A stretch of 10,242 nt of DNA. Origin: an uncultured Elusimicrobium sp. (lineage in GTDB: Bacteria > Elusimicrobiota > Elusimicrobia > Elusimicrobiales > Elusimicrobiaceae). The stretch covers positions 1-10,242 of the forward strand of contig CALAFB010000102.1 in NCBI GenBank assembly GCA_937891135.1, read 5' to 3'. The notes under the pieces are model-generated. The model was not told the DNA's origin. It was given only the letters and a program-made list of their open reading frames with translations, and made no database searches. This document shows, in pieces, positions 5,388-10,242 of the stretch. Each line of letters begins with the position of its first letter. Position 1 is the stretch's first letter. A program made the position numbers and the translations under genes.

Positions 5388-5467
5388 CTAGAACATTCTA
5401 GCCTGGTGTGGAATTAAAATAGAACATTTTAAACCGTTCAGTACATCAAAATATTGGACGGTTTTTT
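5388..5467 (+). terminator. Small palindrome and intrinsic terminator after pilin 2
   Basis: The terminator is AAACCGTTCA (5431-5440) pairing with TGGACGGTTT (5455-5464), with T to 5467. Upstream is a palindrome, CTAGAA-CA-TTCTAG (5388-5401). TAGAACATT recurs at 5421-5429 in direct orientation. Confidence 0.75.
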
Positions 5468-5480
5468 AATACCAAAAACC

Positions 5481-5573
5481 AGCATCCTGCTACCCAAACT
5501 ACCCACTCCGTATTTTAGTTTTTGATTTTAAGCATATATCCCCGTTGAGGTTAAACCCCAACGGGGATTTTTG
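5481..5573 (+). repeat. Intergenic repeat R1, copy E, with terminator
   Basis: AGCATCCTGCTACCCAAAC, then CCGTATTTTAGTTTTT and a terminator: ATCCCCGTTG (5538-5547) pairs with CAACGGGGAT (5559-5568), followed by T. This is the last copy in the window and the boundary between the accessory genes and the Lol operon. Confidence 0.85.
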
Positions 5574-5665
5574 GGGCGCGTTTTTGTGAGCAGTTTCCAT
5601 AAATTGTATCTATAGTATAACAACTTGTGATACCGGCTCATTTTACAATGTCTTATCCTAAATTT

Positions 5666-5674
5666 TGCTACAAT
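5666..5674 (+). promoter_or_regulatory. Candidate extended -10 promoter of the Lol operon (possible leaderless mRNA)
   Basis: TGCTACAAT matches TG-n-TAnnnT and resembles the promoters at 3180 and 4391. It ends 6 nt before ATG 5681, so transcription would start at or next to the start codon. No usable Shine-Dalgarno sits before that ATG; AGG is only 1 nt away. Confidence 0.45.
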
Positions 5675-5680
5675 ATAGGT

Positions 5681-6901
5681 ATGAATTTTGCCCGCTGTGT
5701 TGCTATCCGTTATCTAACCCGCCGGCAAGGGTTATTTGCGTTTATTACTACGCTGATCGGCGTAGCGGGGGTGTCTGTGGGCGTGGCAGCACTTATTACC
5801 ACGCTCTCCGTAATGAACGGGTTTCAAACGGATATTAAAGACAAAGTTATCGGCGCACAAAGTCATATTTTAGTATTCGGACAGATGAGCCCGGAAGTTT
5901 ATAAAAAAAATATTGCTCTGATTGAAGAAATCCCGCAAGTTGCTGCCGCCGCACCGCATATTTACGGGCAAGGGATTATTACCCATGCCGGGCAAAGTTT
6001 GGGGCTCATTGTCCGCGGGTTGGACCCCGCCCAAGAACAAAAAATCAACCATTTATCTGATTCCTTAGTAGAAGGTACGTTTGAACCCGAAGGTTGGACT
6101 GCTGCCGACCCGCCGCCCCTTGTATTAGGCACGGAACTAGCTGCCACGTTAGGGGCAGACCTTGGAGATGATGTGGTGCTGATTTCCCCGCAGTCTATTT
6201 CTACCTCGGCCGGCATGTTCCCCAAAATGAAAAAATTCCGCATTAGCGGGCTATTAAAAACCGGGTACTATGAATTTGATAATACCATCGCTTACACGCT
6301 TTTGCCACATGCCAGCGATTTTTTAGGCCTTAAACAAGGGACCACCGGGGTGGCCGTTAAACTTCATAACATAAACGATGCGGAAAAAGTAGCCGCCCTC
6401 ATTTCTGATAAAATCGGGTACGGTTATTCCGTACGTACCTTTGCCCAACTAAACAGCACATTATATGCGGCCCTAAAATTAGAAAAAACAATGATGTTTA
6501 TTATCTTATTTTTAATTATCGGCGTGGCTTCGTTAAATATTGCCAGTAATCTAATTTTACTGGGTACCGAAAAACTGCGCGACATTGGCATTATGCGCGC
6601 TATCGGGGCCAGCCCGCAAATGATACGTAATATTTTTATGTGGGAAGCCTTTGTGATTGCCACACTAGGGATTGTACTGGGCATTTTGCTTGCTTGCGGA
6701 TTATGTTGGGTAATTGCTACGTTTAATATTGTGGAACTGCCCGGCGATATTTATTATTTAACGAAGGTGCCTGTACGCATCCAATGGGGCGATATTGCAG
6801 CCGTCATTAGCGGCAGTTATTTAATTTGTTTTGTGGCGGGGTTATACCCGGCACTCAAAGCCTCGCGCGTGCATCCCACCGATGCCATACGGTACGGATA
6901 A
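5681..6901 (+). CDS. lolC: Lipoprotein-releasing system transmembrane protein, LolC/LolE family
   Basis: Inner-membrane permease of the ABC machine that extracts outer-membrane lipoproteins and passes them to the carrier LolA. Start at ATG 5681 gives 406 residues and the usual family N-terminus (ARCVAIRYLTRRQG). TM1 is about 18-41, ending in the family motif SVMNGFQ. A periplasmic MacB-like domain follows (42-270), then TM2 (271-294), TM3 (322-347) and TM4 (372-391). Diagnostic stretches are TEKLRDIGIMRAIGAS (296-311), VELPGDIYYLTKVPV (351-365) and the C-terminal YPALKASRVHPTDAIRYG. Only one permease gene accompanies lolD here, so it may act as a homodimer, as proposed for single LolC/E-type proteins in other phyla. 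The alternative start at 5627 would add 18 residues not expected for the family. lolD starts 1 nt after the stop. Confidence 0.93.
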   Translation: MNFARCVAIRYLTRRQGLFAFITTLIGVAGVSVGVAALITTLSVMNGFQTDIKDKVIGAQSHILVFGQMSPEVYKKNIALIEEIPQVAAAAPHIYGQGIITHAGQSLGLIVRGLDPAQEQKINHLSDSLVEGTFEPEGWTAADPPPLVLGTELAATLGADLGDDVVLISPQSISTSAGMFPKMKKFRISGLLKTGYYEFDNTIAYTLLPHASDFLGLKQGTTGVAVKLHNINDAEKVAALISDKIGYGYSVRTFAQLNSTLYAALKLEKTMMFIILFLIIGVASLNIASNLILLGTEKLRDIGIMRAIGASPQMIRNIFMWEAFVIATLGIVLGILLACGLCWVIATFNIVELPGDIYYLTKVPVRIQWGDIAAVISGSYLICFVAGLYPALKASRVHPTDAIRYG

Positions 6902-6902
6902 T

Positions 6903-7592
6903 ATGATAGAACTGAAACACGTTACAAAAATTTACGGGCAAGGAAAGGAAAACCTTTGCGTACTAGAGGATGTTTCCCTACATATAACACGCGGGAAATT
7001 TACGGTACTCTTAGGGCCAAGCGGCTCGGGCAAGAGTACGCTACTTAATTTAATTGCGATGTTGGATGCCCCTACTTCCGGCCAAATTCTGATAGGCGGC
7101 AAAGAAATTACCAAGTTAAAAAGTGAAGCGGCACGCGCCAAACTGCGTTTAACCAAAATGGGGTTTGTGTTTCAGTTTGACGGGTTATTGCCGGAATTTT
7201 CCCTCTTAGAAAATGTGGAACTGCCTGCGCGGATGTTAGGGAAATCCAATCCCGCAAAGGCCCAACAGTTATTAACACGTTTTGGGCTGGGCAATATGGC
7301 ACACAAGCTGCCGGCAGACTTATCCGGCGGGGAAAAACAACGCGCCAGTATTGCACGGGCCCTACGCAATAAACCGCTGGTACTGTTAGCCGATGAGCCG
7401 ACCGGTAATTTAGATGTGCAACGCAAAGAACAAGTATTTGAAGATTTTGCCCGTATGAGCCACGACGAAGGACTGACTATTTTAATGGTTACGCACGACG
7501 TGCACGCTGCTAATTATGCAGACGAAGTATATACTTTAGAACAAAAAAAAACTCATCAAAACGAAATAGGAGAAATATGGAACCCGTTATAG
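6903..7592 (+). CDS. lolD: Lipoprotein-releasing system ATP-binding protein LolD
   Basis: Cytoplasmic ATPase that drives the LolC/E permease. The 229 residues carry Walker A GPSGSGKST (38-46), Q-loop Q91, ABC signature LSGGEKQ (140-146), Walker B LVLLADE with D164-E165, D-loop GNLD (168-171) and H-loop H198. The segment GLLPEFSLLENVELPARML (94-112) is typical of the LolD/MacB/FtsE subfamily. ATG 6903 is 1 nt after the permease stop with no Shine-Dalgarno of its own, so translational coupling is likely. An in-frame ATG further upstream lies inside the permease gene and would add residues with no homology to the family. The last 16 bp overlap the next gene. Confidence 0.95.
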   Translation: MIELKHVTKIYGQGKENLCVLEDVSLHITRGKFTVLLGPSGSGKSTLLNLIAMLDAPTSGQILIGGKEITKLKSEAARAKLRLTKMGFVFQFDGLLPEFSLLENVELPARMLGKSNPAKAQQLLTRFGLGNMAHKLPADLSGGEKQRASIARALRNKPLVLLADEPTGNLDVQRKEQVFEDFARMSHDEGLTILMVTHDVHAANYADEVYTLEQKKTHQNEIGEIWNPL

Positions 7593-8176
7593 AAACCAAT
7601 ATGGCTGTTACGTTCATTTTTTTGTTAGCAGTAGCGTGGTTTTTCTTGCATAAATATGCTGAAAAACCATTTGATAAACTTTTAAAACAGGCTTCGGCCG
7701 GGAATGCCCAAGCCCAATACGATATGGGTTACTTGTATTACCAGGGTAAACAAATTGAACAAAATTTTACCCAGGCATTTAATTGGTTTGATACCTCAGC
7801 CAAACAAGGCCATGTGCGTGCTATGGTGGCGTTAGCCGGGCTGTATAACGAAGGTAAAGGTTGTGAAAAAGACCCGGAGAAAGCATTTTACTGCTACGAA
7901 CAAGCTGCCCAAACCGGGGATTTTGAAGCACGTATCAATTTAGCCGTATGCTATCTGCAAGGAACCGGAACGAAAAAAGATGAAAAGAAAGGGGCGGAAT
8001 TATTGAAAAAAGCGGCGGAAGATAAAAGCCCGTTGGCGCAGACCTTGCTGGGGGATTTGTACGAGCGCGGCATCGGCGTAGAAAAGAATGAAAAAGAAGC
8101 CGTGCACTATTATGTAATGGCTGCCAAACAAGGCGAACCGCTAGCCAAACAAAAATTGGAAGGGCGGAAGAAATAA
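7577..8176 (+). CDS. Membrane-anchored Sel1-repeat (TPR-like) protein
   Basis: A 199-residue protein with one N-terminal transmembrane segment (about 9-25) and four Sel1-like repeats of about 36 residues (44-79, 80-115, 116-150, 151-187), each with the A-x-x-x-L-G-x-x-Y and G-x-G pattern. Sel1 repeats form a helical solenoid that binds other proteins. AGGAG (7568-7572) precedes ATG 7577 by 4 nt, within the end of lolD, so the gene is co-translated with the Lol operon. Its place suggests an envelope role, but no direct link to lipoprotein sorting can be read from the sequence. Two cysteine-containing repeats (C96, C106, C125) are not obviously functional. Confidence 0.88.
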   Translation: MEPVIETNMAVTFIFLLAVAWFFLHKYAEKPFDKLLKQASAGNAQAQYDMGYLYYQGKQIEQNFTQAFNWFDTSAKQGHVRAMVALAGLYNEGKGCEKDPEKAFYCYEQAAQTGDFEARINLAVCYLQGTGTKKDEKKGAELLKKAAEDKSPLAQTLLGDLYERGIGVEKNEKEAVHYYVMAAKQGEPLAKQKLEGRKK

Positions 8177-8192
8177 ACCGGCAAATTGCGCG

Positions 8193-8217
8193 AAAAGAGT
8201 GAGAGCATTTCTCTTTT
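8193..8217 (+). terminator. Weak hairpin after the Lol operon
   Basis: AAAAGAG (8193-8199) pairs with CTCTTTT (8211-8217) over an 11-nt loop. It is low in G+C, and the T run is part of the stem, so it is only a possible terminator. Confidence 0.35.
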
Positions 8218-8248
8218 GGTGTAAAATTTGATAAAATATAACTGTTAA

Positions 8249-8319
8249 TCCGGGATGGTGTAATGGTAACACGGATGCCTCTGGAGCATTAATTCTAGGT
8301 TCGAATCCTAGTCCCGGAA
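8249..8319 (+). tRNA. tRNA-Gln (anticodon CUG)
   Basis: Full cloverleaf. Acceptor TCCGGGA (8249-8255) with TCCCGGA (8312-8318) and discriminator A8319. D stem GTGT/ACAC (8258-8261/8269-8272). Anticodon stem GATGC/GCATT (8274-8278/8286-8290) with loop CTCTGGA and anticodon CTG at 8281-8283. T stem CTAGG/CCTAG with loop TTCGAAT. CCA is not encoded. A TATAAC at 8237-8242 could be its -10 box, but no -35 is clear. Confidence 0.93.
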
Positions 8320-8333
8320 AAAGTATTTTGACG

Positions 8334-8392
8334 GGAAAGCACGCAAACTGCTTTCCAAAAAGTTGAGAGCCGTCCATTGGGGCGGTGTTTTT
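8334..8392 (+). terminator. Hairpin and intrinsic terminator after tRNA-Gln
   Basis: GGAAAGC (8334-8340) pairs with GCTTTCC (8350-8356). A second stem, GCCGTCC (8369-8375) with GGGCGGT (8380-8386, G-U pairs allowed), is followed by GTTTTT (8387-8392). Confidence 0.6.
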
Positions 8393-8406
8393 ATAAAGAT
8401 TTGTTA

Positions 8407-8480
8407 GCGCCTATAGCTCAATTGGTTAGAGCAACCGACTCATAATCGGTGGGTTCCAGGTTCAAGTCCTGGTGGGCGCA
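8407..8480 (+). tRNA. tRNA with CAU anticodon, probably tRNA-Ile2 (else elongator tRNA-Met)
   Basis: Full cloverleaf. Acceptor GCGCCTA (8407-8413) with TGGGCGC (8473-8479) and discriminator A8480. D stem GCTC/GAGC (8416-8419/8429-8432). Anticodon stem ACCGA/TCGGT (8434-8438/8446-8450) with loop CTCATAA and anticodon CAT at 8441-8443. T arm CCAGG-TTCAAGT-CCTGG. The G1-C72 pair rules out initiator tRNA. C4-G69, C5-G68 and the GACTCATAATC arm match what lysidine synthetase TilS is known to recognise in E. coli tRNA-Ile2, so Ile2 is favoured over elongator Met. Confidence 0.9.
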
Positions 8481-8492
8481 TGCTTCGACGGT

Positions 8493-8525
8493 GGCCCGTT
8501 CTCAGAAGAGAGCGGGCCTTTTTTT
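8493..8525 (+). terminator. Strong intrinsic terminator after the CAU tRNA
   Basis: GGCCCGTTCTC (8493-8503) pairs with GAGAGCGGGCC (8508-8518), 11 bp with one G-U and loop AGAA, followed by seven T (8519-8525). Confidence 0.9.
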
Positions 8526-8654
8526 GCCCTTTTACGACGTATTTTTTTGGCAATTTTAGCAAAGTTAGTGATAGTAAACTATGCGGAAGGTGGTCACTAT
8601 TTGGTCACACCTCTCGTCATAGAAATTATTACTGACCGGACTTGAACCAATAAC

Positions 8655-8696
8655 TTTATAGTGTGCCTTTTTTCATACTTTTGGTCACACTATAAA
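8655..8696. repeat. Perfect 11-bp inverted repeat
   Basis: TTTATAGTGTG (8655-8665) and CACACTATAAA (8686-8696) are separated by 20 bp. The right arm overlaps one of the TTGGTCACAC direct repeats. Confidence 0.8.
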
Positions 8697-8754
8697 ACCA
8701 CAATTATTTTGGGTAAATTAGACAACTTATGTATCAAAAACTATACAAACGCTC

Positions 8755-8852
8755 GGCAGAAAAATGGCAGAAAAACTTTCTGCCATAGCTTGGGCAGACT
8801 CTGGGGGCTCTACTATTTTCTTTCTGCCATTTTGCATACTTTTTGGCAGAAA
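8755..8852. repeat. Cluster of five GGCAGAAA / TTTCTGCC motifs
   Basis: GGCAGAAA lies at 8755-8762, 8766-8773 and 8845-8852 on the plus strand, and its complement at 8777-8784 and 8821-8828. They form two hairpins: ATGGCAGAAA (8764-8773) with TTTCTGCCAT (8777-8786), and TTTCTGCCA (8821-8829) with TGGCAGAAA (8844-8852). The array ends 13 bp from the stop codon of the invertase gene. It could serve as a terminator, a recombinase binding site or another protein site. Confidence 0.75.
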
Positions 8853-8864
8853 AAACCGCCCCAT

Positions 8865-9488
8865 TTATAGGCAATTAGAATCCCTTTTTCCCAATACAAG
8901 ATTAGAATCGATAAAGTTCTTTAGGGTTTCTCTGTGTACATGATATCGCCTAGCAATAGCCGATTTGCTATACCCTTTTTTCAATAGCTCGATAATCATC
9001 GCTTCTTTGCCTGTTAATTTAAGTTTCTTACTCTTTGCCCCAAATGGTCGTCCAAGCTTAAATCCTTTGGCTTGCCGGGCCGCTAGAGCCTCTTTTGTGC
9101 GTTGTGAAATCAAGTTCCTTTCTATTTCTGCCGCTAGTCCAAACGCAAAAGCAAGGACTTTCGACTGTATGCCTGTATCCAATCTAAAATTGTCTTTGAT
9201 AGTGATAATGGTGGCTCCGGTATTTACACAGTAGTTTAAAATAGACATCACTTCTAACAGATTCCTACCAATTCGTGATAGCTCACTCGCAATAAGGACA
9301 TCACCTGGCTTCAGTTTCTTGATTAATCGTCCCAATTTGCGGATTTTTAGGCTTTTTGTGGCACTAACCGTCTCCTCTACCCATAAGTCTACGCATAGGC
9401 CCTCTTTTTGGCAGAATTTCCGAATTTCCCAGGTCTGATTCTCCGTTGTTTGCTTATCCGTACTTACTCTCACATAGCCATATATCAT
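8865..9488 (-). CDS. mpi: Serine recombinase, Mpi-type DNA invertase
   Basis: Site-specific recombinase that inverts DNA between short inverted repeats through a serine-DNA intermediate. The start at 9488 gives 207 residues and is supported by GGGAG (complement of 9494-9498) 5 nt upstream; an earlier ATG would add 13 residues absent from the family. The N-terminal resolvase domain has the catalytic motif YVRVST with S9 and R7, and SELSRIGRN with R72 and R75. SKVLAFAFGLAAEIERNLISQRTKEAL (109-135 region) is the dimerisation and linker helix. The C-terminal helix-turn-helix (about 160-193) has SKSAIARRYHVHRETL. The overall pattern, especially YVRVSTDKQTTENQ, KLGRLIKK and FAFGLAAEIERNLISQRT, matches the master DNA invertase Mpi family of Bacteroides, where Mpi switches many promoters. 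It is transcribed away from hsdS, with a 107-bp shared upstream region. Confidence 0.93.
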   Translation of the reverse strand: MIYGYVRVSTDKQTTENQTWEIRKFCQKEGLCVDLWVEETVSATKSLKIRKLGRLIKKLKPGDVLIASELSRIGRNLLEVMSILNYCVNTGATIITIKDNFRLDTGIQSKVLAFAFGLAAEIERNLISQRTKEALAARQAKGFKLGRPFGAKSKKLKLTGKEAMIIELLKKGYSKSAIARRYHVHRETLKNFIDSNLVLGKRDSNCL

Positions 9489-9512
9489 ATCAACTCCCTG
9501 CTCCTCGATATA

Positions 9513-9567
9513 TGTACAAGATAGCAATTTGGCTCTGACGAAAATAAACGACCGCTTATCTTGTGCA
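9513..9567. promoter_or_regulatory. Inverted repeat in the divergent mpi/hsdS promoter region
   Basis: TGTACAAGATA (9513-9523) and TATCTTGTGCA (9557-9567) are inverted repeats matching at 10 of 11 positions, 33 bp apart. Read outward, each arm carries TATCTT, a fair -10 box for its side, and the minus-strand one is preceded by TGC (extended -10). CTGACG (9535-9540) is a 4-of-6 match to a -35 box for the hsdS side with a 16-bp spacer. The repeat could be a shared operator, or recombinase sites that flip a promoter. Confidence 0.5.
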
Positions 9568-9595
9568 GAATTTTCGCATAACCAGTGGGGAAAAT

Positions 9596-10242
9596 ATGTA
9601 TAAGATTACTGATATAGCAAAAGAAATTAGTACAGGCTTAACTCCATTAAGAAGCAATCCCAAATATTGGGACAAAGGTACAATCCCTTGGTTAAAAACC
9701 GAACAAATTGGGCAATTTTGTATTAAAGACACTTCTGAACATATAACGAAATATGCTTTGGAAGATACGGGACTTAAACTTTATCCGATAAATACTGTTT
9801 CGGTCGCAATGTATGGCGAAGGGAAAACGCGTGGACGCGTGTCTATATTGAATGCCCCGATGACAACAAACCAAGCATGCTGTAATATTGTGGTTGATGG
9901 GAATCTAGCTGATCCTTTTTACGTGTATTATTTCTTGAAAACACAATACTATAATTTAAGACGTTTATCATCAGGAGTACGAAAAAATCTAAATTCTGAT
10001 GATATTAAAAATTATTCAATAAATTTACCAAATAAAACAACTCAAAAGAAAATTGTCAAGATATTATACTGTCTTGATGAAAAGATAGAGTTAAATAATA
10101 GAATTAACTCAAAGCTGGAACAATTATCAAAGGATTTATATAACTACTGGTTCATGCAGTTTGACTTTCCTGATGAATTTGGACGACCGTATAAATCCAG
10201 CGGTGGCAAGATGGTTTACAATGAAGTGCTAAAACGAGAGAT
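9596..10242 (+). CDS. hsdS: Type I restriction-modification specificity subunit HsdS (5' part, runs off the window)
   Basis: DNA-recognition subunit of a type I restriction-modification enzyme; it sets the sequence that the complex methylates and cuts. 215 residues are visible and the frame is open at the window end. GGGG (9587-9590) precedes ATG 9596 by 5 nt. Residues 1-150 form the first target recognition domain, with the family landmarks IPWLKTEQI (30-38), MTTNQAC (89-95) and GVRKNLNSDDIKNYSINLP (127-145). Then comes the conserved central helix QKKIVKILYCLDEKIELNNRINSKLE (150-175), and the spacer with YWFMQFDFPDEFGRPYKSSGGKM (184-206). The second recognition domain should follow outside the window. 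The divergent Mpi invertase suggests switching of recognition domains by inversion. The methylase and endonuclease genes are not in view. Confidence 0.9.
   Translation, partial: MYKITDIAKEISTGLTPLRSNPKYWDKGTIPWLKTEQIGQFCIKDTSEHITKYALEDTGLKLYPINTVSVAMYGEGKTRGRVSILNAPMTTNQACCNIVVDGNLADPFYVYYFLKTQYYNLRRLSSGVRKNLNSDDIKNYSINLPNKTTQKKIVKILYCLDEKIELNNRINSKLEQLSKDLYNYWFMQFDFPDEFGRPYKSSGGKMVYNEVLKRE

Larger units (their letters stand above)
8527..8864. other. Non-coding stretch rich in short repeats, next to the DNA invertase
   Basis: No convincing gene; the one short plus-strand frame (from 8661) overlaps the repeats and lacks a ribosome binding site. It holds direct repeats of TTGGTCACAC (8601-8610, 8681-8690) with a related TGGTCACTAT (8591-8600), a perfect inverted repeat (8655-8696), a reversed tRNA T-arm-like piece (8638-8648) and an array of GGCAGAAA motifs (8755-8852). 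It may be a former integration site or recombinase target region. Confidence 0.5.

Noticed and set aside
5627..5680. N-terminal extension of the LolC/E protein from 5627
   Set aside because: The added 18 residues do not fit the family, and a likely promoter lies inside this segment.
8755..8852. CRISPR array
   Set aside because: The repeated unit is only 8 bp, in mixed orientation and irregularly spaced, and no cas gene is present.
8661..8870. Plus-strand open frame of 69 residues
   Set aside because: It runs across the inverted repeats and the GGCAGAAA array, overlaps the end of the invertase gene and has no ribosome binding site.

Overview
The window looks like a chromosomal segment of a host-associated Elusimicrobiota bacterium. 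The evidence is indirect: two type IV pilin-like proteins share the near-identical N-terminal core GFTLIELLVVVLII, and many copies of this core are a hallmark of that phylum. A minimal Lol lipoprotein-release operon adds that the organism has an outer membrane. Taxonomy is inference; there is no rRNA in the window.

Layout. 1-5600 is an accessory region of single genes, each followed by a copy of one intergenic repeat carrying a CCCCGT/ACGGGG terminator. In order it holds the probable stop codon of an upstream pilin gene, a 208-bp GC-rich insertion, an ankyrin-repeat lipoprotein (501-1835), an unknown four-helix membrane protein (1963-2886), and two prepilin genes (3545-4135 and 4731-5351). 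Each prepilin gene is preceded by a ~280-nt structured RNA that ends in an intrinsic terminator. 5681-8176 is a compact operon of a LolC/E permease, the LolD ATPase and a Sel1-repeat membrane-anchored protein. 8249-8480 holds tRNA-Gln(CUG) and a CAU tRNA that best fits tRNA-Ile2. 8527-8864 is non-coding and rich in short inverted and direct repeats. 8865-10242 holds an Mpi-type serine DNA invertase on the minus strand, divergent from the 5' part of a type I restriction specificity gene (hsdS), which runs off the window.

Most interesting result. The two RNA leaders in front of the prepilin genes (about 3195-3483 and 4406-4680) are paralogous. They keep the same helices although the paired sequences differ, and the apical loop of the terminal hairpin is complementary over 10-11 bases to an upstream segment in both copies, with both sides changed together. 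I do not recognise this RNA as a known class. It looks like a candidate pseudoknotted attenuator or riboswitch-like element controlling pilin expression. Second in interest are a 78-bp paired palindrome in frame inside the long prepilin leader of the second pilin, and the Mpi invertase/hsdS pair, which suggests phase-variable DNA methylation.
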